Part shown: positions 56,228-64,000 of the stretch, piece after piece
Position numbering within the stretch: position 1 is the stretch's first letter
Layout: each line of letters starts with the position of its first letter
Assembly: GCF_009928445.1 (NCBI RefSeq)
Contig: NZ_JAABNO010000001.1
Location: 62,001 to 126,000 of the forward strand
Source: Clostridium sp. C8-1-8
GTDB lineage: Bacteria > Bacillota > Clostridia > Clostridiales > Clostridiaceae
Length of the DNA stretch: 64,000 nt
Reading direction: 5' to 3'
The notes under the pieces: generated by a model
Databases searched by the model: none
What the model was told of the DNA's origin: nothing
What the model saw: the letters and a program-made list of their open reading frames with translations, nothing else
Translations under genes and position numbers: made by a program

Positions 56228-56659
56228 TTAACTTAAAGCAACTATTATAGCACCAACAGCTATAAGTGCCACTCCAAAGCCATTCATCTTGCTTATCTTT
56301 TCTCCTAAGAACATAACTGCCAGTATGGTTGCAAGAACTACGCTGAACTTATCTATAGGTGCTACCTGAGACACCTTTCCATACTTTAAAGCTAGAAAAT
56401 AAAATAGCCAAGATAGAGCACCAGCTAAGCCGCTAAAGACAATAAAGGAAAAAGTCTTTTTATCAGAAATTATTTCTGGAATCTTGCTAAGCTTCCCTTG
56501 AAACACCACAACTAGAAAAAGAAAAGCAGCCATTATAACTGATCTTATAGCAGTAGCAGTATTTGCATCTACAGATTTTAGACCTATCTTGCCAAAGATA
56601 GCTACAAGTGCAGCAAATACAGCAGATAACATGGCAAAAACAAACCAAAGAGCATTCAT
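56228..56659 (-). CDS. Half-size EamA (DMT) transporter
   Basis: 143 residues from the ATG at 56659; GGGGATGG lies upstream, while the in-frame ATG at 56668 directly abuts the G run and is less likely. Five TM helices in one EamA repeat (LWFVFAMLSAVFAALVAIFGKIGL; AIRSVIMAAFLFLVVVF; FIVFSGLAGALSWLFYFLALKYG; FSVVLATILAVMFLGE; FGVALIAVGAIIVAL). Full-size DMT proteins have two repeats; single-repeat forms work as dimers. The substrate is unknown. Confidence 0.9.
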   Translation of the reverse strand: MNALWFVFAMLSAVFAALVAIFGKIGLKSVDANTATAIRSVIMAAFLFLVVVFQGKLSKIPEIISDKKTFSFIVFSGLAGALSWLFYFLALKYGKVSQVAPIDKFSVVLATILAVMFLGEKISKMNGFGVALIAVGAIIVALS

Positions 56660-56696
56660 TAAATCCATCCCCTTATATAATTATAAAAATTTATTC

Positions 56697-56931
56697 ATCG
56701 ATAAAGTAGTGCATTGAAATTAAATGGTTAGTCATCCGATGCTTAAACGAGCTTGCGCAAAGAATTAATATGATTTCTTCATATTCCATGGCTAAAACTG
56801 TAAACTCACTACGTTCGAACAATACAGTTTCCTAACGCCATTCCATCTGAAAAAATCATTTAATTCTAGTAGCTCGCTCATATAGCATCTCCTTCATAAC
56901 CATTTAATTTCAATAATATTTTTATACATGT
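56697..56931 (+). mobile_element. MITE-like dispersed element, copy 4 (longest)
   Basis: 235 bp. The left part (CATTGAAATTAAATGGTTAG, TCATCCGATGC, GCGCAAAGAATTAATATGAT, CATGGCTAAAACTGTAAACT) matches copy 2. The right part (GCATCTCCTTCATAACCATT, TAATTTCAATAATATTTTTA) matches the right ends of copies 3 and 5. AACTGTAAACTC and AACAATACAGTTT near the centre may form an inner stem. Confidence 0.75.
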
Positions 56932-57078
56932 TCTAAAATTACTATTTAAAATGGGCTGAAACCAGCATAAAAACTATATATTTATATGAATTTATAAATA
57001 TATAAATATAGTAATTATTAGAGTAACATTCTTATAATACCTACTTAATTATAACTCTTATTATTCTAGAGCTTAGAA

Positions 57079-57108
57079 TTTTAATGAAATTTTAATAAAA
57101 ATTTTAGT
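57079..57108 (+). promoter_or_regulatory. Phased TTTTAAT direct repeats, candidate OmpR-type site
   Basis: TTTTAAT at 57079 and 57090 and TTTTAGT at 57102, 11-12 bp apart, i.e. on one face of the helix as for OmpR/PhoB-family regulators. Upstream of the PepSY gene and its two-component system, this suggests autoregulation. Confidence 0.4.
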
Positions 57109-57199
57109 GTTTTCTAATGTAAGAAAACTAGTATTAGTTTTATAGAGTAAAAGTGATTAAAGATATTGTTCTTAGGTTAAAAAGGTTATCTTAAGGATA

Positions 57200-57229
57200 A
57201 TCAGGCTACGGCCGGATTTTATTAGCCTG
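57200..57229 (+). other. Hairpin with unusual G+C-rich centre
   Basis: CAGGCTA and TAGCCTG form a 7-bp stem around CGGCCGGATTTTAT, 44 bases before the PepSY gene. It would lie in the 5' leader. No known riboswitch is recognised. Confidence 0.35.
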
Positions 57230-57272
57230 CTTAATTTGGACAATATCAAATTATAATAGGAGGTATAAAATT

Positions 57273-57725
57273 ATGAAGGAATTTATATCAAAACTAAGAG
57301 AAAAGCTAACAAAAAACAATAAGAAGACAGCACGAATTGCAGCTATAGTTGTGGCGGTGATTTTTGTTATAACGGTAACGGTATTTTCAATAATATATTT
57401 TAGAGCAAAAGCAAATATAAAGTATAGCCAAGATCAATTAGAAAAGATAGCTTTAACCAAGGTTAAGGGTGAAGTTGTAGGCGTTAATAGGGAGCTAAAC
57501 TTTAAAAAGGACAGTTTTGATTATGACTTTAAGATTAAAACTCCTAATAATGTGTTGAGAGACGTAAAGATGGACTCAGAGTATGGAGTTATATTGAACT
57601 CTAAAGGTAACATTAAAAAACAGACTAAAAAGAATAATACAAACAAAGTTAGAAAAAACAATAAAAATAAACAGAGCAAAAATGAGGATAATAAAAATGA
57701 GGACAATAATAGCAATCAGGAGTAA
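57273..57725 (+). CDS. Membrane-anchored PepSY-domain-like protein
   Basis: 150 residues; AGGAGGTAT precedes the ATG. A cytoplasmic basic N-terminus, one TM helix (IAAIVVAVIFVITVTVFSIIYF, about 23-44), an outside PepSY-like domain (YSQDQLEKIALTKVKGEVVGVNRELNFKKDSFDYDFKI...VKMDSEYGVIL, about 52-108) and a Lys/Asn-rich disordered tail. PepSY domains are linked to protease inhibition and to envelope stress. The two-component genes follow 120 bases later, so it is probably their target, partner or sensor accessory. Confidence 0.75.
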   Translation: MKEFISKLREKLTKNNKKTARIAAIVVAVIFVITVTVFSIIYFRAKANIKYSQDQLEKIALTKVKGEVVGVNRELNFKKDSFDYDFKIKTPNNVLRDVKMDSEYGVILNSKGNIKKQTKKNNTNKVRKNNKNKQSKNEDNKNEDNNSNQE

Positions 57726-57845
57726 AATTGTTATATATTGAAAACTTGCCATGTTTATAAGCATGCTTTTGACATTAAGAAATTAATATAGCAGTGCTTT
57801 ATGCGGTTAAGTAAAGAATTTTAGATGTATAACGGAGATGGTACG

Positions 57846-58526
57846 TTGAAGGATTTAAAGATACTTTTAGTAGAAGATGAAAAACAAATGTCTATGTTCA
57901 TTGAGATGGAGCTTACACATGAAGGCTATAAAGTTGATACAGCCTATGATGGAAGAGAAGGCTTAAGTAAGATAGAAAAGAATAGCTATGATTTAATATT
58001 GTTAGATATCATGATTCCAGGCATCAATGGCATTGAGGTATGTAGAAGAACCAGACAGTTTTCAGAGGTTCCAATAATAATGCTTACGGCAAAGGGAGAA
58101 GTTTCGGACAAGGTTTTGGGGCTAGATGTAGGGGCAAATGATTATCTTACTAAGCCTTTTGTTATAGAAGAGCTTTTGGCAAGGATTAGAGCTCATACTA
58201 GAGGAAATACTATAATAAATAAAAGTGATAAGCTTATGATAGAAGATGTTGTTATGGATAGAAAAGCTCATCAAGTATGGAGAAGTGGTCAAGAAATCGA
58301 ACTTACAAAAAAAGAGTATGAGCTGTTAGAAATGCTGATTTTAAACAAAAATATAGTTTTGACCAGAGAAAAGTTGATAGGCAGTATATGGGGATATGAT
58401 TATGTTGGCGACACCAATGTAGTAGATGTATTCATAAGATATTTGAGAAGCAAGATCGATGAAGGTTTTGAACATAAGCTTATAACGACTATAAGAGGCG
58501 TAGGCTATGTGATTAAAGGTGATTAA
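57846..58526 (+). CDS. OmpR-family response regulator
   Basis: 226 residues from a TTG at 57846, which has CGGAGATGG eight bases upstream; the in-frame ATG at 57825 lacks any ribosome binding site. Receiver domain with D54 (LLDIMIPGING) and the conserved Lys in LTKPF, and a winged-helix C-terminal domain (LTKKEYELLEMLI; DVFIRYLRSKID; TTIRGVGYVIK). It works with the kinase that starts right after its stop codon and may bind the TTTTAAT repeats upstream of the PepSY gene. Confidence 0.95.
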   Translation: MKDLKILLVEDEKQMSMFIEMELTHEGYKVDTAYDGREGLSKIEKNSYDLILLDIMIPGINGIEVCRRTRQFSEVPIIMLTAKGEVSDKVLGLDVGANDYLTKPFVIEELLARIRAHTRGNTIINKSDKLMIEDVVMDRKAHQVWRSGQEIELTKKEYELLEMLILNKNIVLTREKLIGSIWGYDYVGDTNVVDVFIRYLRSKIDEGFEHKLITTIRGVGYVIKGD

Positions 58527-58527
58527 T

Positions 58528-59898
58528 ATGAACTTAAAATTTCTTAGAAGTGCAAAGATATCCTTAAAGCTTACCATTATTTATGCTTTTATGTTTTCTC
58601 TTATATTATTAGTACTTAGTTCAGTAACTTTATATGGAACTAAGTACTTTCTATATAAACAGGCAAATAAGCAAGTTCAAGAACTTACTATCATAATAAA
58701 GAATAAGATTAATGAACAGCAAGAGCAACCTGACTTGTATAGCAAAGAATTCTTTTTAGATATACCATCAAAGGAAAACATTTATATCAAGATATCAGAC
58801 AAGGATGGAGCTATCATAAATCAATCTAGAAGAGTTAACTTTAATATAAAATCAAAGAGCATGGATGGTAAAACAAGGCGACTAGAGAAAAATGAGAAAC
58901 ATTTAATATACTTAAATACAAAAGTTAAAAGTGCCTATGGTGTACTTTATATACAGGTAGTAAAAGATCTAGAAAATGAATACAGCTTTATGAAAATATT
59001 ATTTATATTTATGGCAATTACTGATTTCCTAGGTATATTAGCTTCACTAGCTTTTGGTTATATAATAAGCAAAAAGATGCTGATTCCTATAGATAAACTG
59101 ACTAATACTGCTGAAAACATAAGCATTAACAACTTGAAGGAAAGAATAGAAGTAGAAGGACCAGATGATGAGTTGAGAAGGCTTGGCAATACCTTTAATA
59201 ACATGATAGATAGGTTGCAGAAAGCTTTTGATAGCCAAGTGCAGTTTGTGTCTGATGCTTCTCACGAGCTAAGAACACCTATTGCTATAATCCAAGGCTA
59301 TGCCAATCTTCTTGATAGGTGGGGGAAAGATGATAAGGAAGCCTTAGAAAAATCTATCTATGGCATAAAGCTTGAGGCTTCAAACATGGCAAATCTTATA
59401 GAGAAGCTGTTGTTCCTTGCTAAAGGTGACAGTTACACTCAAATAGTAGAAAAACAGTACTTTAAGATTAATGAATTGATAGAAGAGGTTGTGCAGGATA
59501 CTAGGTTAATTGACGACGCCCATCTAATAAAAAATAGAGAGAATACAGTAACGGAAGTATATGCAGATTATAAGCTACTGAAACAAATGTTAAGAATATT
59601 TATTGAGAATAGCATAAAATTCACACCTCAAGGTGGACTTATATCAGTAGATTCTGTTGTAGAAAATGGCCAGCTGCAGATAAGTGTTATGGACACAGGC
59701 ATAGGAATACCAGAAGAGGACATTAATAATATCTTTGATAGATTTTACACTGTAGATAAATCTAGATCAAAGGAAAAGGGTGGAAGTGGATTAGGGCTTT
59801 CCATAGCAAGATGGATAGCAGAAGTGCATAATGCAAAGCTTGAAATACTTAGTGAAGAAGGAAGAGGTACAACCGTAATAGTAAGGTTGGATTTATAA
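58528..59898 (+). CDS. Sensor histidine kinase with HAMP domain
   Basis: 456 residues from the ATG at 58528, with AAAGGTGAT upstream (the in-frame GTG at 58519 is inside that site). TM1 at about 12-38, a small extracellular domain (40-150), TM2 (ILFIFMAITDFLGILASLAFGYII), HAMP, HisKA with H246 in SDASHELRTPIAIIQGY, and an HATPase with IENSIKFTPQGG, DTGIGIPEED and GGSGLGLSIARW. It resembles the ArlS/CssS-like envelope-sensing kinases. One operon with the response regulator, probably including the PepSY gene. Confidence 0.95.
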   Translation: MNLKFLRSAKISLKLTIIYAFMFSLILLVLSSVTLYGTKYFLYKQANKQVQELTIIIKNKINEQQEQPDLYSKEFFLDIPSKENIYIKISDKDGAIINQSRRVNFNIKSKSMDGKTRRLEKNEKHLIYLNTKVKSAYGVLYIQVVKDLENEYSFMKILFIFMAITDFLGILASLAFGYIISKKMLIPIDKLTNTAENISINNLKERIEVEGPDDELRRLGNTFNNMIDRLQKAFDSQVQFVSDASHELRTPIAIIQGYANLLDRWGKDDKEALEKSIYGIKLEASNMANLIEKLLFLAKGDSYTQIVEKQYFKINELIEEVVQDTRLIDDAHLIKNRENTVTEVYADYKLLKQMLRIFIENSIKFTPQGGLISVDSVVENGQLQISVMDTGIGIPEEDINNIFDRFYTVDKSRSKEKGGSGLGLSIARWIAEVHNAKLEILSEEGRGTTVIVRLDL

Positions 59899-59926
59899 CT
59901 TTTCTTTTATAAGTTTTATTTTTTTC
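59897..59926 (+). terminator. Weak terminator after the kinase gene
   Basis: AACTT / AAGTT short stem followed by TTATTTTTTT. Confidence 0.45.
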
Positions 59927-60260
59927 AAGTCTAATATATATAAAGTCTGATACATCTAATTGTAATTATATTACATTAAAGTTATAATGATGCTATAAAT
60001 TATGTGTGTGTTTATTATATAAATTAAGAGCAATACTAAATCTACATGTAATTTTTTGGTTGAGAATAATGAATATCTATTAAAATATAACTAGAAACAT
60101 AGTATTCTAGTTAGCTCCAAAAGGTTGTTCTTATGTAAGTTTAATCGAATAATTATATATATATATCGGCGCTTAATTAATGAGCTATTTAACTCACTTA
60201 TATGACTTAAGAAAAGACATATTTTCAAATTTAAAGGCTTAATAAGGAGGTTGTTGAACT
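59899..60260. other. A+T-rich intergenic region
   Basis: A weak terminator, an 8-bp hairpin AACTAGAA / TTCTAGTT (60089-60112) and a TA-dinucleotide run near 60155-60165. No gene is seen. Confidence 0.4.
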
Positions 60261-60554
60261 ATGAGTGGCGCTGCTGCTGTGAAGCACATACAAAATAGAT
60301 ATATTAATAAATTTCAAGAATCAGGGGCACTAGATCGCGAGCATTCGGTTACCCTTGATGAATTAGGCATGAGAGAAAGTAATGTTTTCAATAGAATGGT
60401 CAAGAATAACATCTTTATCAAATGTAATAACTCTAAGTTTTATCTCGATCTTTCTGCACTTGAAAGTTATAAACGATCAAAGCGAAAGCTTGGATTATAT
60501 ATCTTGATTGCATTAGCCGTATTCCTTGTCTTTTATTACTTAATTTACAATTAG
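60261..60554 (+). CDS. Small tail-anchored membrane protein, unknown
   Basis: 97 residues; AAGGAGGTTGTTGAACT gives a strong start. A soluble helical part of about 70 residues (MSGAAAVKHIQNRYINKFQ; AVTLDELGM-like VTLDELGMRESNVFNRMVKNN, which looks like a degenerate helix-turn-helix), then basic KRSKRK and one C-terminal TM (LGLYILIALAVFLVFYYLIY). I do not recognise a family. It is monocistronic. Confidence 0.7.
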   Translation: MSGAAAVKHIQNRYINKFQESGALDREHSVTLDELGMRESNVFNRMVKNNIFIKCNNSKFYLDLSALESYKRSKRKLGLYILIALAVFLVFYYLIYN

Positions 60555-61033
60555 GTAACTATATACAATTTCATACTTATAAAATTCCATTAATCTATTT
60601 ACTCCTAACTACAAGATTTTAGTTAAGACAATGAAAGTATTAGCTTTAGATCTATGTACGAGATATTAAAAAAGCTTTATGCTAAATGTAAATGCAAAAA
60701 ACCAAGTAGAAAGACTATAGAAGAGTTGATGTATTGGTACTATATCTTCATTGTAGTTTAAGACAAATATTTATGTGTATGCTGATACATACATAGCCGT
60801 AGAGTTCAATATCAAAATGTTGGACTCTATTTTACTGTCTAATAGTCATCCATGAAAGCCAACTTTCAGAAAGCATAATGAAAGGGATCTTACTTATAGG
60901 TGTAAGTTGGTGTATAAGGTATGATTTACATAACATATAATTTTCTTTCTCAGTGAACATTATGAAAAGAGAGCTATCATCAAAACTATTGTGATTTGAT
61001 GACTTCTTAATTAATCAAGCTGAGGTGATGAAT
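60555..61033. other. Intergenic region before the phytase fusion gene
   Basis: One terminator-like hairpin (60800-60833) and no gene. The last 130 bases should hold the promoter of the fusion gene; no consensus stands out. Confidence 0.4.
60800..60833 (+). terminator. Terminator-like hairpin
   Basis: TAGAGTTCAA / TTGGACTCTA (one G-T pair) followed by TTTT, 245 bases after the small membrane protein gene. Confidence 0.55.
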
Positions 61034-63484
61034 TTGAAAAAAAGGTTTAGAGTATACGGCTTTTCCTTGGTAATGATATTTTTATTAAACTTATTAGCTT
61101 CCTGTGCTCTACAAGAGAGACTGTATGATGCTCCTAAAGAGCCAGCTACACCAGACCCAAACACAGTAAATCTTGTGATAGATACCTTAAACTATAAGGA
61201 TATGCCTAGAAACTTTAGAAAAACTACTGATTTGACCGTGCTGCAAAAAGATAAGACCATAGATGTGAAAGGCTTAGATAAGCTAAATATATCTGGAAGT
61301 CAGCAGTTTTCAGGCTTTAATCTTCCACTTGTCATAAGTGGTATAAATACTAAGCTTCCTACTACAGTAATTGATTTAAGACAGGAATCTCATGGCTTTA
61401 TAAATGACATCCCAGTGAGTTGGAAGAACTTAAAGAATGATGCTAATATTGGTATGACAAGGGAGCAAGTATTGGCAAATGAAAAGAGTAAGCTGCAGAG
61501 TATTAAGCTCAATGTTCCCATTACTTTTTTTAATCATCCTAATATGCCAGTAACGCCAACTAAGGTTCAGGATGAAGAGCAGCTAACAAAAGACAAAAAC
61601 TTAAATTACATTAGAATCACTGTTACTGATGGTAAGATACCTACAAACGATATGGTGGATTACTTTATCCAAGTAGTTAAGGATCAGCCTAATAATACTT
61701 GGCTTCACTTCCACTGCAAGGAGGGAATAGGAAGAACCTCCACCTTCATGATAATGTATGATATGATGAAGAACTCAAAACAGGTTTCTTTTGATAATAT
61801 AGTAAAGAGGCAATTAACCCTAGCAGGCTTTGATGAAAATCAAATAAGACTTTTCTATAATAAAGAGAGAACAGCTTTTTTACAAAACTTTTATAAATAC
61901 TGTAATGAAAATAAAGATAACTTTAATGTTAAATGGAGTGAATGGATTAAGACTATTACTACTAGTAATAGTCCTTTTTCTAATTATGTAAAAAACACCT
62001 TAAAACCAAAACAACTTTATGTTATATCCCAAGATCGGTTATCAGAAGCTGAAAAAACCATGCTATCTACACTCCAAGGGCTAGTTAATAGTCAATCTGC
62101 ATATCAGATTTATATATTAAGTTCTAGTCAGCCAGATTATAGGTTATGGTTAAATGATCTCAAATCCAGTTATGGAGTAAACTTTAAAAATGTTTATGAT
62201 CCTTGGGAGCTAGTACATATGTTTAAGGATTATGTAGAAGGTTATGTACTTTATAGCGGAGGTGACAACCCATCTATAAACAATGCCTGTTCTTTATGTG
62301 GATTAAAAAACTCTATTGCTGTGGATAAAAGTATTGAATATAAGGTAAAGCTTCACGGTATAACAAAGCTTAAGGGTGATTGCAGGAATACAAATGAGGC
62401 TTGGGCCTATGAAAACTTGTGGAATAAAGGCTTAAACCATAGTTTAGTCATACAGCTTCAGCCTAGCAAAGCTTCAGCTCTAAGAGATTATGCCTTAATG
62501 TCAAAGGCGCTAGTATTCTATGAAAATGATCCTAATACTACAAAGCTTAGAGAAAAAATATTTTCATCAATGGATAAAAATTCAGTATGCCTAGGTTGGG
62601 GTCCAGATGAATTTGTTAATGTAAGCACAGCTTCTAAAAATGGAGTAAGTGTTGTGGCAGCAGATTGGTCTTATAATCTAACAGTTCTAAGTTCCTTCGA
62701 CTCTAAACCCTTAATGCAGAAAGCTGAAGATAAAGAAATACCAAAAGAAGACAATGTCCATTATGTTACCTTTATCATGTCTGATGGAGATAACCAACAG
62801 TGGAATCTTGGCTCCAATTATAACTCTCAAAAGTGGTTTGGATCTACAAATAGAGGAAAGTTCCATATGGGATGGGGCATAAGCCCATCGATGTATTACT
62901 TAGCACCTACAGTTTTTAAAAAATATTATGACAGTGTTTCTAATAAACCTTTTGAGGATTATTTTATAGTTCCTCCTTCAGGTAATGGTTATATGTACCC
63001 AAGTAAGTTTGAAAAAAGCAGCTTAAAATTATATTTACAGCAATTAGATGATTATATGAAAGACACTGATGAGAAATATATGGCGGTTATAGATGATGGT
63101 AGTTTTCATGACAAGAGGCTTTGGAACAAGTTTACCGATAAGCCTCATATGAAAGGTATATTTTATTTAGATTATCATAGGCATGATAACTATCACGGAG
63201 AGATAATATGGTCTAAAAATAAACCAATAGTATCTTGCAGAGATTTGCTTTGGAGTGGCTTAGAAGATGAAAGCCAGTTAGTTAAAAATATTAATGATAG
63301 AGTTGAAAATGGTGAAACCAATGTGAAGGACCCTAAAGCCTACACCTTTGTATATGTTCATGCCTGGAGCAAGACTATGGATAATGTGAAATCTGCTATG
63401 GATATGTTAAATAAGAATCCAAAGGTAAGAGTAGTTAGTCCAAAGGTTTTTATGGAGACTATTGATAGAAATGTAAAAAGATAA
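61034..63484 (+). CDS. Lipoprotein fusing a PTP-like phytase to a GxGYxYP putative glycoside hydrolase
   Basis: 816 residues from a TTG at 61034 (GAGGTG six bases upstream; ATG 61028 and GTG 61025 fall in that site). Lipobox LASC, Cys24. Residues about 55-300 match cysteine phytases (PhyA of Selenomonas): ISGSQQFSGF, VIDLRQESHGFINDIPVSWK, general acid D199 in TDGKIPT, and P-loop H-C228-KEGIG-R234-TS. Residues about 325-816 match the GxGYxYP family: an N-terminal domain (LYVISQDRLSEAEKTMLSTL) and the hallmark GNGYMYP at 650-656 with FIMSDGDNQQW. It should dephosphorylate inositol phosphates or a phosphorylated glycan at the cell surface and act on a sugar; the true substrate is unknown. Confidence 0.88.
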   Translation: MKKRFRVYGFSLVMIFLLNLLASCALQERLYDAPKEPATPDPNTVNLVIDTLNYKDMPRNFRKTTDLTVLQKDKTIDVKGLDKLNISGSQQFSGFNLPLVISGINTKLPTTVIDLRQESHGFINDIPVSWKNLKNDANIGMTREQVLANEKSKLQSIKLNVPITFFNHPNMPVTPTKVQDEEQLTKDKNLNYIRITVTDGKIPTNDMVDYFIQVVKDQPNNTWLHFHCKEGIGRTSTFMIMYDMMKNSKQVSFDNIVKRQLTLAGFDENQIRLFYNKERTAFLQNFYKYCNENKDNFNVKWSEWIKTITTSNSPFSNYVKNTLKPKQLYVISQDRLSEAEKTMLSTLQGLVNSQSAYQIYILSSSQPDYRLWLNDLKSSYGVNFKNVYDPWELVHMFKDYVEGYVLYSGGDNPSINNACSLCGLKNSIAVDKSIEYKVKLHGITKLKGDCRNTNEAWAYENLWNKGLNHSLVIQLQPSKASALRDYALMSKALVFYENDPNTTKLREKIFSSMDKNSVCLGWGPDEFVNVSTASKNGVSVVAADWSYNLTVLSSFDSKPLMQKAEDKEIPKEDNVHYVTFIMSDGDNQQWNLGSNYNSQKWFGSTNRGKFHMGWGISPSMYYLAPTVFKKYYDSVSNKPFEDYFIVPPSGNGYMYPSKFEKSSLKLYLQQLDDYMKDTDEKYMAVIDDGSFHDKRLWNKFTDKPHMKGIFYLDYHRHDNYHGEIIWSKNKPIVSCRDLLWSGLEDESQLVKNINDRVENGETNVKDPKAYTFVYVHAWSKTMDNVKSAMDMLNKNPKVRVVSPKVFMETIDRNVKR

Positions 63485-63538
63485 TGTTATTTACAAGTTG
63501 TAGCGTAATAGAGTGAGCTGTTTATAATAAGAATTGGA

Positions 63539-63579
63539 GTTTCAAGGCTCCTATTATCAGTGATAGGAGCTTTGAAAAC
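63539..63579 (+). terminator. Long hairpin after the phytase fusion gene
   Basis: GTTTCAAGGCTCCTAT / ATAGGAGCTTTGAAAAC, about 15 paired bases with a small loop; outer GCTGTTT / AAACAGC may extend it. It has no T run, so it may stabilise the mRNA end. Confidence 0.5.
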
Positions 63580-63607
63580 AGCCTTGGGATTTAGGTTGTA
63601 TATTTTA

Positions 63608-63642
63608 TAGAGGTCCGAACTCGGCTATTAATTTATGCATGC
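63608..63642 (+). repeat. Dispersed short repeat R2, copy c
   Basis: AGGTCCGAACTCGGCTATTA, ATTTATGCATG; shares ATTAATTTATGCATG with copy b. Confidence 0.4.
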
Positions 63643-63696
63643 ATAAAAATAATCCAAAGATTCTATATTTGAGCAATTGTGAATTAAGTTTCTTTA

Positions 63697-63733
63697 TAAA
63701 GTTCCTAATTCAACTGTCGGTTTACAAGTAGTG
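63697..63733 (+). repeat. Dispersed short repeat R2, copy d
   Basis: AAAGTTCCTAATTCAACTGT, then GTTTACAAGTAGTG; shares CAAGTAGTG with copy b. Confidence 0.35.
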
Positions 63734-64000
63734 GAAGATGACCATGGTCTATTGTTCTCTGATGGATATGCTAGGATTCTATACAGTAGCTATTTAGTTA
63801 ATGTAATTATGCTCTTAGAGAAAACTAGACTAACTTTAATTATTTTGTTATTTGTAACATTGTGTTGAGTATATCTATATACATAGCTCAAAGTAATTAT
63901 ATGGAATTTTATTATATTTTTACAATTTAAGGCTTGTACTGTAAAAAGAGTGGTGGTATAATTTGACTGAAACAAGAATTAAAATGTTTGGCGCTAAACA

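Larger units (their letters stand above)
56660..57272. other. Divergent intergenic region with MITE copy 4 and regulatory motifs
   Basis: It contains MITE copy 4, phased TTTTAAT direct repeats (57079-57108) and a hairpin around CAGGCTACGGCCGG...AGCCTG (57200-57229) close to the PepSY gene. Confidence 0.45.
63485..64000. other. 3' edge region with hairpin, two R2 repeats and a possible gene start
   Basis: It has a long hairpin (63539-63579), R2 copies at 63608 and 63697, and a TATAAT near 63957. A frame opens at TTG 63963 (LTETRIKMFGAK) and runs off the window; without a clear ribosome binding site I do not call it a gene. Confidence 0.4.

Noticed and set aside
57521-57764. Minus-strand hydrophobic ORFs in the PepSY gene
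   Set aside because: They are antisense to the Lys/Asn-rich tail (AAA/AAT codons read as Phe/Ile/Leu), a typical shadow effect.
63963-64000. Start of a further gene at the window edge
   Set aside because: Only 12 codons are visible from a TTG, without a convincing ribosome binding site.

Overview
The window looks like a stretch of chromosome from a low-GC anaerobic Firmicute, most likely Clostridium in the broad sense. The reasons are the A+T-rich composition, the PolC-type replicative polymerase, strong GGAGG ribosome binding sites, frequent TTG/GTG starts, many U-tract terminators and the gene families present (HxlR, DUF2935, DUF975, DUF1304, YesMN pairs, c-di-GMP-II riboswitch). I cannot name the species. 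There are no rRNA or tRNA genes, CRISPR arrays, transposase genes or prophage modules.

Layout. 1-10 kb: end of an MFS exporter, HxlR regulator, FeS flavoprotein, an acyltransferase-like protein, DUF2935, GNAT plus AraC regulator, an SDR protein, Crp/Fnr regulator with DUF4386 membrane protein, and a stand-alone VWA protein. 10-15 kb: a UDG-like protein, a phage-type replication-initiator-like orphan, a serine hydrolase and a DUF975 membrane protein whose 3' side holds a strong RNA-like fold. 15-23 kb: ahpC-ahpF under a PerR-like palindrome, polC and a histidine phosphatase. 23-32 kb: a 2,020-residue sortase-anchored CnaB-repeat adhesin behind a c-di-GMP-II riboswitch, then a GH5-X2-CBM46 cellulase broken by one in-frame TAG. 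32-46 kb: an OhrR-box-controlled MBL/DUF1304 pair, a lipoprotein carbonic anhydrase, a two-component system with a BcrAB-like ABC exporter, lipid genes (CDP-alcohol phosphotransferase, cyclopropane synthase), a ferric-reductase-like flavoprotein and a 7TM diguanylate cyclase. 46-56 kb: a YesMN two-component pair divergent from a sugar ABC importer plus lacZ, forming a beta-galactoside uptake and hydrolysis locus. 56-64 kb: a half-size EamA transporter, a PepSY protein with an OmpR-type two-component system, a small membrane protein and a lipoprotein fusing a PTP-like phytase to a GxGYxYP putative glycoside hydrolase.

How genes fit together. The diguanylate cyclase at 41-43 kb makes the ligand that should switch on the adhesin at 24-30 kb, a plausible attachment response beside plant-polysaccharide genes (cellulase, beta-galactosidase, possibly the phytase fusion). 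AhpCF and the OhrR-box operon suggest peroxide responses. The three two-component systems each sit beside a likely target: ABC exporter, sugar importer, PepSY protein.

Hidden structure. The spaces between genes hold at least three dispersed non-coding repeat families: a MITE-like element with about 30-bp inverted ends (five copies plus a solo end), a short core around CTAACTCAACTATTAATTTA (six copies), and hairpin elements around 6.0, 7.1 and 8.5 kb. The strongest candidates for new biology are the phytase-GxGYxYP fusion, the minus-strand structured RNA with a C-rich loop near 14.0 kb, and the MITE family.
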